Assembly (NCBI GenBank): GCA_037447655.1
Contig: JBBHKE010002377.1
Location: 1 to 64,000 of the forward strand
Origin: Zygnema cylindricum
Lineage: Eukaryota > Streptophyta > Zygnematophyceae > Zygnematales > Zygnemataceae
DNA length: 64,000 bases
Direction: 5' to 3'
In this document: positions 34,371 to 45,733 of the stretch, piece after piece
Layout of the letters: each line of letters starts with the position of its first letter
How positions within the stretch are numbered: position 1 is the first letter of the stretch
Made by a program: the position numbers and the translations under genes
Notes under the pieces: model-generated
Database searches by the model: none
Told to the model about the DNA's origin: nothing
What the model saw: the letters and a program-made list of their open reading frames with translations, nothing else

Positions 34371-37300
34371 TCCCCGCGACAGCGGGCTGGCGAGCAAACG
34401 GGAACTGGACGATCCCTGGCTTCCTTCTGCTGACGTCAGCATGTCATACAATGACGTCAGCCTCCCGGCAGACATACTTCTCACTCCGTACTCCCCTCCA
34501 TACTCTCCCCCCTGCCACGTGTCACCCTCTCACTCACGCTCAGAAGAACCCACCTCCAAACTTCCCTCTCCCCCCTCCCTCCTCCTCCCTTCCCAACTCG
34601 CCTCCCTCTCCCTCTCCCCCCACTCCTACCCCCCCTCTTTCCCTCCCCCCTCCCTACACCAGTCCGTACAATCCCTCCACCCCTCCCTCCAATCCGTACA
34701 GCCCGTACAATCCGTACCACTCTCTGTACCCTGCTCAGATTCAAACCACACATCCGTACATTCCCCTCCTCCCTCCGTACACCCCTCCGTACACCCGGTA
34801 TCCCACATGTCAGTACAGTCCATGGCGGCGGAGCTGAGTCGGCTCCGTACGGAATTCCGTACAACCAGGATAGGACAAACGATGCAGGCTCTGGAAATCG
34901 GGAGGCTGAGGAGGGCGCTAGAATCCGTACAGACTGTACGGACGGAGCAGGCGAGGGAGATAGCGTATCTGAGGGGGGAGGTGGTGAGGAGAGGGAGGGA
35001 GAGGGAGGGGGAGAGGGAGAGGGAGAGAGACGGGGAGGTCGGAAGGCTCAGGTAAGAGGATGAGAGAGAAGGGGGAGGGGGGGGGAGGGGGGAGGGAGAG
35101 GGAGAGGGAGAGGAGAGGGCACTGCCACCAGGTGGGGAATGCTGGAAAGCTCGGGTAGAATAGAGGGAGAGAGAAGGGAGAGGAGAGTGATTGTAGGGGT
35201 AAGGGGAAGGGAGAGGAGCGTGAGGGTAGGGGTGAGGGAAGGGAGAGAGGCAAGGAAGGTGGAGTGGAGGGGGGAGGAATGGGAAGGGTGAGGGAGGAGG
35301 TTTGAATGGGACTGAAATGGGGGAAGAATGAGGGAGGAGAGGAGAGGAGGGAAAGGGAGGGAAAGAGAGGACTTGGGGAGGAGTGGGAGGGAGAGGGAAA
35401 AAAGGGGAAATTGGGGCAAAAAAGGGGAGAGAGAGAGGCAGAGGATGGGTGTTGGATGCAGGGAGGTGGGGAGAGATTCGCGACAATTTTTGCGAGGGGG
35501 GGAGTGGGAGAGAATGGGAGGGAGAGAGGGAGGGAGAGAGGGATCCTGTTTTGGATTAGAAACCATGGATTGTTTTGGATGAGAAATTTTCGGTAAAAGT
35601 GTCTGCGATTTTTTTTTGGGTTTGTTTATAAAAATGAAAATGCTTAGGTAAAATGTTTGAATGAAAAAAAAAATAGATAGACGTTGAAATGTTTTGGACA
35701 TTTCTCTTTAGAAAGCTCAAAAATGTTTTTTTTTTTTTCTGAACTCTTATGCTTTTTTTCTTTTAACCACTCTCTTTTTTGTATGTGTAGTTTAAGTGTT
35801 TTCTCAAAATTTCAGATTTGGTTTGGAAATTGAGGAGACTGGATGTTTTTTTTTTTTTTTTTTTGAAATTTTGGTCAACTATTTACAAAAGATTTGTGAT
35901 TTTTTTTGTAGTTTGACTTAGTTTCTTTTTCCGTTAAGAGTTTATTTTTGAATATTTTTCACTGGTTTATTACGCTTTTTTTTTTCTCGAGTTAAATTAC
36001 ATTATTTTTCTTTTCTTTCTTTCCCTCACAACTATTCCGGTTTTATTTATTTATTTTTTTCGATTATTTCTTGGGTTTGTGTGTTTGTTTTTAATTCAGT
36101 TTCCTTTACTTTCTTGTTTATGTTGACTTCTTAGGAATCCTAAAACGTTGACTTGTATTAACTTTTTTGTCTTCCATTCTCTTGCGCTCAAGTTGACTTT
36201 TTCTGACTTTCTTTGACTTTTTCTGTTAAACTTCAATCTTTTCTGTTGACTCTTGTCATCTGTGCTAACTTCTCCTGACCTCGGTTGACTTCTGTTGACC
36301 TTTCAATCTGTATTAACTCCTGTTGATTTGTATGATTGTTTTTGTTGAATACTGTTGACCTGCTTTGACCTGTGTTGACTTGCATTGAACTATGTTGACT
36401 TGCGTTGACCTATGTTGAACTGTTTCTGCTCCTGTTGATCCAAATGTGTTGATTTATGTGTTGATGTTTGTGTTGATCTATGTGTGATCTATATGTGCTG
36501 ATGTTTATGTGTTGGTTGATCTGTGTGTTGATCTACATGAGTTGATCTATGTGAGTTGATCTATGTGCTGATATTACTTGCTTATTCCCAAAAATTTGTG
36601 TCGATCTTTGTTTATCTCTGTTGGCTCATATAAATTTGCATTGGTCCCTGCTGATCTGTTTAAATCTTTGTTGGTGTGTATTTATGTGTGTTTCTGGTGG
36701 TTAATTACTGTCAGTCCATGTTTCTATGTGTTGGTCTTTGTTGATTCTTTTCAATCTGCATTTTTTTCTGCATTCACCTGTTGATCTGTATGCTGATTTG
36801 CGTAGGTTCCTGTCAATCTTTGTTTTTTCTTTCTGTCAATCTGCATCGATCTGTTTTGGTTCCTTGTAGATTTGTGCTAATTCCATTAAGCGGCATTGAT
36901 CCGTGTTTTAGTCCTCCTGTCTATGTCTATGCTTGCCTCAGCTGAATGTGTTGATGCCTGTCAATCTGTGATATCTGTGTGACTTCCTGTCAATATGCAT
37001 TGGTCCTAGTTGATCATTGTTGACCTGCGTTGAACCTGGACTGACCTGGTTTGGTTTTTGGGCTGATCAACGTGCATTATCTGTGCTGACCTGCGTATAT
37101 CTGCGTTGATATGCGCTGACCTGCTTGGACCTGTGTTGACCTGCGTTGATTTTCGTTGATCTGCGTCCACCTTTGTTGTCCTGCGCTAATCTGCATCGAT
37201 CTATCCCGTTGACCTGCGTTTTTCTGTGTTGACCTGTGTTGACTCCTGCTGGTCCGGCTGTGCCTCCCTGAGCAGGCACGAGCTGGAGGCGGCAGTGGAG

Positions 37301-39319
37301 GCCCACGCGGTGCTGCGTGCTGAGCTGGTGCGCATGGAGGCACGGCAGAGGCGGCAGTGCGAGGAGAACAGCTTCCTGCGGCAGATCATGCAGGGCGGCC
37401 AGGCGCTGCACATGGTAGGCAGGCTGTCACGCCATGTCACACGCTGCGGCACCATGTCACATGTTGCGACAGCATGTCATACTTCATGACCGCGTTGTCA
37501 CTGCATTCCGCATATCATGTCACACTTTGTGACCTATTATCATCTCGTACTTTGCCGCGACACATGTTCTAACAGCATGTTACAGTTTGTGACAGTGTTT
37601 CTCATGACAGCATGACTCATTTTTTGACAGCATATCACACTATGGCAGCAACTCAGACATTGTGACAGCATGTCACTCTTTGTGACTGCATTTCCAATAT
37701 CATGTCACACTTTGTGACATTCTGTCACCTTTTCATCGTTTCACATAGCATGTTACAGTTTGCGACAGCGTTTCATACTTTCTGTCAGCATGTCACACTT
37801 GTCGACGGCCTATCACATTTTTTGATAGCGTGTGAGACTGTATGACATCATGTCAATCTTTGTGACAGCATGTCACACTTTGTGGCAGACTGTCACACTT
37901 TGAAACATTTCTGTTTGTTTTTCCTGTACCTTTATTTTTTTCTCGCACATCTATTTTCCTGCAGTCCCTCATTTTTTCTGCAAGTTTGTTTTAATACAGT
38001 GTGAGTTTTTCTGCACAGTTTTTTCTGCAAGTTCTCTTTTCTGTTTTTCTCTTTTTTTGTTCCTTTTTTGGTGGTATGTGTTTTTTGCATTTAATTTTTA
38101 CTGTTTCTGCAACTCCTTTATTTCCTGCAATTTCCTTGTTTCTGCACTTTGATTGATGCAATGATGATTTTATTTGTTGTTTTTGATGTTTGGAAGTTTG
38201 TATTTTCTGAGATTATATATGGTTTTCCCTGTCAATGTTGTACTTTCTGTCTTTTTAAGGATTTTTACAATGTTCTTGCAATCGTGCCTTTTTATTTTTG
38301 CAGCGCCTGTCCTTATCTCCTTTTCCTACTATTTTTCTTCTCATCTCCTGTCCTTCTCCTCTCTCCTTGAACTCCTTTCCTTCTTCTCCTGCCTCCTATA
38401 TCTTCTCTTCGCTCTCTCCCCTTTCTTCTCTCCTCCTCTCTGCTTCTATCTCCCTCCTCTCTTCCTACACTCATCTCCATTCTATCTCCACCTCTCCTTT
38501 TCCTCCTTTTCTCCTGTCTTCCTCTCCTCTGCTCGCCTCCTCTCGTCCCCTTCCCTCCACTCCTCTCCTCCTCTCCTCTCCTACTCTCCTCCTCTCCTCC
38601 TCTCCTTTGCATTCCGCCTCCTTTTTCCCAAGATGTCTAAGCCTGTTTAACTGAGTCTTTCCATGTTCCGTTTTCAGTTGGAAGATTATACGATTCGTGC
38701 CCTCCAAGTGGAACTAAAAGCCGAAGCGAGACGTGGATTATCCAATGGAGACGCAGCTCTGTTGGATGCACCTGAAGACTACTCTGGATGCCGTCAGTTT
38801 TTCCAGAGCGGTTTTTGTCATTTTGGAAGAGGACGAAGGCCATGTCCAAATGAAAACAGCCATTATTGTCTGATATGCCAACGGGCACATGGAACAGCCC
38901 CACATCTGATTCTCATGCGTCGGATTCAGGATTGTTCTCTCACCAGTAACGGAAACGGAAATGGAAATGGAAACGGGATTGGAATTGGATTTGGAAATGG
39001 AAACGGCAACGGAAATGGAAACGGAAACGGTAATGGGATTGGGAATGGAAACGGAAACGGAATCGGAATGGGAAATTCAAATGCAAATGGAACTGGGAAC
39101 GGAAACTGTAACGGGATTACAAGTGTAACAGGAAATGGAACTTGTTTGGGTAATGGAAACGGAAATGGCAACGGTATTGGGCTCAGGGTTGGGTTTGCAA
39201 ATGGAAACGGGAATTGCAATGGAAACAGAATTGGAAATGGAATGGGAAATGCTCACGGAACTTGGAAACTGACCCGAATGGAAACAGAAATGTCATCAGT
39301 TTGCAACAGTCTCAACTGA
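34366..39319 (+). CDS. CCCH-like zinc-binding protein with coiled coil and Asn-Gly tail, three exons
   Basis: Exons are 34366-35051, 37276-37414 and 38678-39319, giving 488 residues. Splice sites are CTCAG/GTAAGA, GAGCAG/GC, ACATG/GTAGGC and TTTTCAG/TTG; phases (2, then 0) agree throughout. Residues 1-150 are Ser/Pro-rich. About 155-290 form a Leu/Glu/Arg-rich coiled coil that continues smoothly across both introns. Exon 3 encodes a Cys/His cluster, CRQFFQSGFCHFGRGRRPC, then C-terminal His and CLIC; spacing is C-x8-C-x8-C-x5-H, wider than the usual C-x8-C-x5-C-x3-H. CCCH fingers usually bind RNA, so an RNA-linked role is possible but unproven. The last ~120 residues are mainly NGNG repeats from AACGGA hexamers. 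An AATAAA lies about 65 nt past the stop. The family is not recognised by name. Confidence 0.8.
36200..37265 (+). repeat. intron 1 minisatellite, TGTTGACCTG-type units
   Basis: Intron 1 (35052-37275) has about 1 kb of degenerate units of TGTTGACCTGCGTTGA type, most regular at 37015-37250, with looser TGTTGATCTGTGTG units before. It ends just ahead of the exon 2 acceptor. It has no counterpart in copy 1, whose duplication ends at 28460. The 35052-36200 part repeats copy 1 and then becomes T-rich. Confidence 0.75.
37415..38677 (+). repeat. intron 2 with CATGTCACA minisatellite and CT tract
   Basis: From 37425 to about 37910 a degenerate array of CATGTCACACTTTGTGACAG units repeats about every 20 bp; each unit is nearly its own reverse complement (TGTCACA...TGTGACA), so hairpins are possible. 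From 38330 to 38610 there is a CTCCTCTC pyrimidine tract that could serve the exon 3 acceptor. Minus-strand frames here are artefacts. Confidence 0.7.
38935..39260 (+). repeat. coding AACGGA/AATGGA hexamer array
   Basis: Inside exon 3, degenerate AACGGAAATGGA hexamers encode alternating Asn and Gly with occasional Ile, Phe, Met and Thr. Third-base variation is common while the Asn-Gly pattern is kept, which suggests selection on the protein rather than a young expansion. A related hexamer array occurs in the gene at 51168-52444. Confidence 0.75.
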
Positions 39320-40929
39320 GAACAGGATCTCCTTGAAGAAAAGTTTAAGAGTTTGTTTAACAGAAAATTCGCATGGGAAGGGAGGAATAAAATTTGGGAT
39401 GCAATCAGATAGGAAGTAATTCAAAACACAACAGATCGGAACAGAATTTAGGTTTCCATGGAACAGATTTTTCATCACATGATCTTTGTGAATTCAGTCT
39501 TTTTAATGGTTCGAGAGCAAAATAGACTTTAGCCGGTTTTTACGTTAGGAACATACATGTCAGTTTGGGACAACGGAACGGTTCTCGCGATTCTGTTTCT
39601 GTTTCTTTGATCCTTTTTTTTTCTCGTTTTCAATTGCGCCGACCAGTCACGTCACAATGTACGGTGTGGAGACAGAATCCGACAGAAACTGCCAAAATAT
39701 GGCAGATACTGCCAAAATTAGAGTCGAGAAAAGTTTCTTCCTGTAGAATCTTGATCATCCACGGTATTTTTTCTGTACAGGACAAAAAAAGATGACAGGT
39801 CACGATACGAGGGATGGGTGGAAGAAATATCTTTGTCTTTTTTCGTCTGTATCTTTATGGAGGGAGAGGATTTTATGGTTTTACGTTTTTGGAGACGGCT
39901 CAAGGTTCATAATTAGAGGTCAGGGGTTTTTTTGGATTGGGGAAGATCAGAAATGGGGTACAAATGCATATAAATAATCAGAAGTTTTGTTTTCGGAAAA
40001 ATTTGCGCTGGGGCTCAGCTGCAATTCTGCACATACTCTCTCTCTTTTTCTCTCTTTGGTAAAGTTTGAGAAAAATACAAAAGAAAAAAAGAGAAAAGAC
40101 AAGGAAAAGAGTGATTGAGATGCCATTATAAGTCTTTCAACTTTTTTACCTACCTTTTTCTGGGGGAGTGGGGTGGGGGGAGGAGAGAGGGGACGGGAGG
40201 GAAAGGGAGTGGGGAGTCATGGAAAAATGGAGTGTTAGCAGTAGTTTTGAATGGCTGGATTTGAAAGCCTCGGAAAAAAATTGGAGCGGGGAAAAAGGAA
40301 GGGAAAGAGATTAAGGGGGAAGAGGTAAGTAGAAAGTGATAAGGGGAAAGAGGAGATGTATATTTCTTCGTATTCGGTTTCGTTGTTCTCGGAATGATTT
40401 TTTTTTTGTTCGATGATGAAAATAAAAGAAAGGGGAGTTTTTTAAAACTTTTAGTAAATGGTTTTTGATTCGTAATTTACTGTATTTGAATTTTACATGA
40501 AGAATGTGAATTTTTTTGTTGTGGATGGGTATGAAAAAATGGTTGTTGTGGTCCAAAATTCTCTTTTTTTTAGTGTGTAACACTCAATCCTTTTTTGGTG
40601 ACAGTCTATTTCTCTCCAGTCAGCTGAAGAAAAGCAATAAGATTTTAGTATGAAAGCACGATGGTAAACCATTTCAGTTTTAAGGATCTAAAAAAGTAGA
40701 AGGAAAAGGTGAAACTCACAAACTTACAAGAGGAGAAATGAAAGAATAAGTGTGAAATAAAGGAATACGTAAACATCCATCCGAAGGCACTCAAAGAAAA
40801 CCCTAAAAGACCTGAAAAACAGAAGACATTTATAAGCAACAATCACAAAAGCAATAACATAACAGGGCACCTAATCCAACTCTATCCAAACCACAAAACG
40901 ACCAAAGAATAAAATAAACCCATAAATCC
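39320..40929. other. 3' flank of the CCCH-like gene and intergenic DNA
   Basis: An AATAAA at about 39387 may serve the upstream gene. A local palindromic repeat, ACTGCCAAAATATGGCAG, lies near 39690. The rest is AT-rich with G-runs near 40160-40180; short frames carry no recognisable feature. Confidence 0.5.
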
Positions 40930-42110
40930 CCGAGGCTCAGGGGGGTACGTCGAGGATGTTACCCATCATGTTGGCGGTCCATAACAACAATAGCCAATGA
41001 AAGGAGGATAGGAGCTTGCACTCGTTGTAAAGCCCCAAATAAAAGTTGGCAATAAAAAGAAGTATGGAATGATTATAAGGAGTAAGGACCAAACTAGGAG
41101 GGCTCCAAGGCTCAGGTTTTCTTGAAAGAGTACTGACCTCAAGTATGGAGAAACTTGGCAAAGGCAAATTCCAAACAACCATAATATCTCGACCACCATT
41201 GGTAAAAAGTCCTCCATAGTATTAGGTTGTACATAATCTTGCTCCTTCTTAATCGCGTCACGGGCAACCACTTCAACGTGTCGAGCCTTTACCAACGACT
41301 GCATCCGAGGCATGGTTTTCAAAAAATGTCACCAAAGACGTAGAGGGCACCATCAAACTATACATTATCGGTTACGACGCAAAGGAAATATATGTGAAAC
41401 CTCCCCCTAAGAAGTAAAAGTCGCTATGGTGTTGCAAATAATCTCGTGTGCCTTGAATCAACTCTCCCCCATGAGAGCAACGAAGCAAATGGACGTCATT
41501 GGGCCGAAGGTTACAACCACACGGGCAAAAGAGAGAGCCAAGTAAAAGGTGGATGAGGGATGCTAAGTCGAGACCTGAGAGCGGTGGTGAATTGGAAAAA
41601 CGTCAAAAATGAGAGAATAGAGTGTGGAGAATAGGTGTAGTCAATAGAGGAGCTTCGGAACCAGGCCCACCGCAAGAGAGAAAGGGGGCAAGCAAGGAAT
41701 CGGAGGAAAGGGCGTTGAGAAGTTAGGATCGGATGGTGGCGACAACCTGTTTATAAACTAATTTTAACACACGCGCAACCGATTTCGTAGTTAGGGTGTA
41801 GAAAACTGGCATATCCACTAAAGAAAGAGGAGGAATGGAATAGGGGATTGCACCGTCCGAAACAAAAGAGACAATGGAAGTAAGAACATGAGAATCTCCA
41901 ACCAAAAAACGAGAGACAAGAGTGGAGGCAATAAGGCACCAACTGCCGAAGTAGGTAGTAGGCGCCACGTGAGCCGTAGATTTTAAAACTAACCCTCCTA
42001 CAAAGACAGAGAGAGACAAGAATGGAAGCCCCATGCCCAACAAGTGCGGAGGAATTCCGTGAGGTGATCATCAAAAGCAGAAGAAGATGAGACAAATGTT
42101 GGGTATGTCA
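40930..42110 (-). pseudogene. decayed non-LTR retrotransposon (LINE) 3' end
   Basis: On the minus strand, frames from 42110 to 41470 read fragments typical of the C-terminal part of LINE reverse transcriptases. First comes VGGLVLKSTAHVAPTTYFGS (family pattern GGLGLRS-x4-APAAY-x-GSW) near 41940-42010. Then, after stops and frame changes, comes a zinc-binding tail (LFCPCGCNLRPNDVHLLRCS followed by HGGEL and GTRD) near 41430-41520. This matches the C-x-C-x(n)-H-x4-C-x2-GG-x(n)-RD tail of several LINE clades. Frames at 40937-41322 continue downstream but are shifted. Several stops and shifts make it a dead copy. Assignment rests on remembered family patterns. Confidence 0.5.
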
Positions 42111-42792
42111 AAGTTTAGAGTTATTTTGAGAAACTTCACTATTTCACAAACTTTTAAGAGTAACTTCTCATGGTTATGAAAGATGGGCTAATAGGAATGA
42201 CTTTTGGTTTGTTTGGTCATGGATGGTTCAACATTTCTAAAAATTTCAATTTGAGAAGAAAAAATTATTACAGTATAGTTGAATGAAGTCGAAAGAGATG
42301 CCTGAAATTTTAAGGTTTATTTCGACATGTTATGCACTAGAAACAAGCGGTGTAACGAGTATTAAATATTGAGGATTTATTTGTTGTAACTTCTTTCCAT
42401 TGTTGTTTTTATCCTTTGGTCATTTTCTTTTTCAAAAGTGTGTTTTTGTTTCCCTGATGATTGTTGTTTTCCGACGTTTCTTACTTCATTCATTGTTTTT
42501 CGCTTTTCATGCGTAACGAGCCCATTCCCTTAAAGGTCAATCCAAGAAGGCTATTGGTCCGGAGAGGTGTCCACGGTCCATGTTCCTAGGCCAGGGTGCG
42601 TCTCGTAAACCTGCATCCAAGGGTAAGTATTAAAGATAAAGGATTTTTTACCCCCACCTGACGATGCCAACTCTCGAAGCACTAAACAACCCCTGATAGC
42701 CATTTTCTACAATGTCCAATGCCTTCGGTTGATGGTAAGGACAAACCTGCAGTGCCCACCTAGAAAAGGTGGGATCAACCCTTTGCAAACTA

Positions 42793-43345
42793 CGCCGTGG
42801 ATCGTAATTAGCGTTAAGAAATAATTAGTGTAAAAAAACAATCAGTGTTATTAACTCTAATATGAGTTTTATAGTTTTATTAAAAAAAAAAATTACTCCA
42901 ATTTATCAATAACTCTAATTTGGGATTCTTTCCGTATTAATCATCCGCGCTGAATATTTTTACACTAAATTATGTACACGTACAGAATCTGACCTAACGT
43001 ACATTTTTGCGTCATTATGACGTTTGCACTAGGTGGTTGTGAAAACGTAGTTACATGATAACGCAGTTACGTGGTTTTTTTGAGTGGACTTTCACGTGCT
43101 CGCGCGATTATATTGAATCACTTTGAACTTTTTTACTTAATAAAGTACAATTTTGCACGGTCGGACACCAAATGTACGCCACACTATTTAAAACGACACT
43201 ATATTAGAGTTGTTAACGCTAATTCGAAAGTACATTAAATAATTTAAACAAATATTTAGAGTTATTTATTCTATTTTGGGTTCGAGGGTCAAAATTTGGG
43301 GGCATCGAATAAGCGTTATTAACGCTAATTACGATTCACCAATCG
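42793..43345. mobile_element. MITE-like element with ACGCTAAT ends
   Basis: The left end, preceded by TA, reads CGCCGTGGATCGTAATTAGC. On the right, GCTAATTACGATTCACC forms the inverse before TA-containing flank; the right border is uncertain by a few bases. It contains repeated AACTCTAAT words and no protein frame. It belongs with the CACCG-end elements at 2955, 54997 and 57226 by its end sequence. Confidence 0.55.
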
Positions 43346-43547
43346 TAATGTATCACTCTGTCCATCTTCCACACACATATTGGCAACCATCTTTCTTTTT
43401 ATACCGGGTTCAAACTTGCATTCATTTTGACCACCCGCCTAGTTACAGTATTAATGCTCTTGATTAACCTTTGAAATTCCTTTCCATACTCCTAAGCATT
43501 CACTCAAGATGGTCTAAGCATTTAGGATTTCAAACCTTGGCGTCAAG

Positions 43548-43855
43548 TTACGGGTACAAGGGATTTTGGGATTTTGACCCTTAAGTCGTGGGGTTGTAGA
43601 TACAAGGGATTCTTGGTTCAAACCCTCAAGAAGTCAATTTTCGGGTACGAGGGCTCTTTGGTCTTTCGACCCTCAAGATTGCAAGGTTGGAGAACAAAGG
43701 ATTTAAGGCTTCAGACCCTTTAGACGTTGGGTTTTGGGTACAAGGGATTTGGGGTTTCGGAACCTCGAAACGTGAGGTTTTAGGTACAAGGAATTATACG
43801 CTTTGAACCCTCAAGACATCAGGTTTCGGAAACAAGGAGTTGGGGGCTTTAGACT
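43548..43855 (+). repeat. degenerate tandem repeat, about 55-bp period
   Basis: About six units share the order GGGTACAAGGGATT, TTGG(G)T/CTT, then GACCCTCAAGA. Units diverge strongly and the period varies by a few bases. It lies between the two sets of LINE remnants. No open frame spans it. Confidence 0.75.
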
Positions 43856-45200
43856 TTGACCCAACCACAACCCATTGGTGTAGAGCACCGCATGATTGTG
43901 ATTGGGTCAGGCATTGTTCTTGTTAGCTTAGGTTTGTATGACAACTTACCTTGAGAGAATTTAGGCTTTTGAGTTGTGTCTCTCTTGTAAGGTTAGGAAC
44001 CTCATACCAAGGACTAACTTCGACCTTACCACCTCAATGTTTTTGTAAATCCCTTATCGCACTCGTGCATCAAAATTGACATTTTTTTCCAAACTGACAT
44101 TCTCATCATTGATAAAAGGAGGACCATATTTATGTCGATATAGGCAAAATTATTAGGCAATAAATGAGGATACAATGCGTATAACAGATTGTAGTTTTGC
44201 ACCTGTGCTTTCCGAGAGAGTGGGTCACTATCATGGAGTAATAGTGCTTGACTAAAAGTTTTTTTTTAAATTGGTAAAATTTCTTCTGTTGAAAGGGAAT
44301 CGAAAGTATTAGCGCTCAAAGAGATACTAAAATCGCCTGAACCAACGAGGCAGAGTGAGCCATGGTATGGATAGGTTTTTGAGGTTGAGATCAATGGGAG
44401 GAAAATATTACATTTTGGGTGGTTGGTAGGCCTACAAATAGAATGTTTGATTGTGCATATCAACCCCACCAACCAACTGGATGACATCTTGTCCCACTAA
44501 ACACTCATAATCACTACATTTAGTGATGAGTCCATGGGAGAGGACCTCATCCATCTCCAAGTCTTAGCCAGTCTGAAAACGGAACAAACGAGGTTCTTTA
44601 GTGACACCTAACGCATATGTTCAGTGATACTTGCGAACGTCAGCAACCGTGTCGGATTCTAGAGCTTTTCGTCAGTCGGTCCTAATTTTTGGGCAATGCT
44701 AGTTTTCCTAGAATAACACACTCGGCCTCACTATCCATAAGAGAAAGAGAAAGAGCGAAACCATTAACCAGAGCTGACCCTCCACTGTTATTGAGAAAAC
44801 TGATGTGTGGGCCTAAATTGTTGCGCTCATCAACTGAGATGGGTTACATGGCGACAACATTGCTATTCTACTGAAGAGCGTGTTGTACTGCCAATGTAAC
44901 TGAATTATCATGAGGGAGGGATGACGAGGGAAGGGATTTAGAGAGCACGCTGGTCAATTTGGAAAGACTTTCTTTCACCCTGTGATTATACTAATAGCCT
45001 AGCCGTGATCGCCCGAGCGGTTTCCGGTACGGAGGGAATAGTCTCCTTTGCAAAAGACTGGAAATCCTGTATTAGACGCCTTCTTCTCAGGGTTATGATT
45101 TGCAAAACCTGTCACAGTTTTGTCTTCATATGTTCAGGAAAAAAACTGTGCTTCCATGTTTATGTTTTTTTTTTTTTTGTTTACATGAAATGCATTAACT
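43856..45200 (-). pseudogene. possible LINE endonuclease fragment and flanking decayed sequence
   Basis: The minus-strand frame 44487-44266 reads peptides such as NHPKCNIFLPLIS followed by LVGSGDFSISLSANTF. This recalls the GDFN-containing part of the APE-type endonuclease of LINEs, with the key Asn replaced or shifted. It would be 5' of the reverse-transcriptase remnant at 40930-42110 in one decayed element, now split by a MITE and a minisatellite. The match is short and from memory. 44500-45200 shows only stop-interrupted frames. Confidence 0.25.
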
Positions 45201-45733
45201 ATTAAATCGGTAGACAACCGTGACATTTGTCTCCAACAGTTCTCATCAAAAACACTGAAACCATTCCCCATTCCAAACAATCAAGGATGTTTTCACAGAA
45301 GGACAAAATTGTACGGAGACAACAACAGCTTCCCACTGTCCCGTCGCAGGAAATGAATGCAAAAAAAATTGAATTAATAAAGAATATGAAAGAAAACAAG
45401 GGAAAAAAAATAAACAAATGAAAGAAAGAAATATGTACACACACAAAAAAAAAAAATCTACCGCAAAATTTCAAGCGATTTTACTCTCGGTCGAGAATTT
45501 CTCTTCGCCTTCGATTCAGAATTTCTATTTTCAAAAGTATTTTCAAAAAGGGTACTATTTGACTTTCGTAAATTAAAAAATGGATTGATTTTTTCACGAG
45601 ATAACTTTTGGGGTTTATCTTCTTTTAAAACCATACCCCATTGGAACTCTTCTCTCGACTCGCCATGAAATAATTGCTCATTTTTCAAAAACCTTTTTAT
45701 TTTCTCATGCGCCCGATAGAGTTTTTTTTTTTT

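Larger units (their letters stand above)
29400..35726 (+). repeat. 6.33-kb segmental duplication, copy 2
   Basis: This is co-linear with 22108-28460 at an offset of about 7.29 kb. It starts at AAAACGTTATTACAATCACG. It carries the foldback MITE with better preserved ends, the TGCGAC cluster, a longer GA tract and the first exon that continues into a complete gene. Beyond 35726 the sequence differs from that following copy 1. Confidence 0.9.

Noticed and set aside
37067-37411. Minus-strand frame antisense to exon 2 of the CCCH-like gene
   Set aside because: Antisense shadow of a GC-rich exon and of the TGTTGACC array; no supporting signals.
37425-37910. CRISPR-like array
   Set aside because: Units are contiguous and degenerate with no unique spacers, in a eukaryotic intron; it is a minisatellite.
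38926-39219. Minus-strand Pro/Phe repeat frame
   Set aside because: It is the antisense of the Asn-Gly hexamer array in exon 3.
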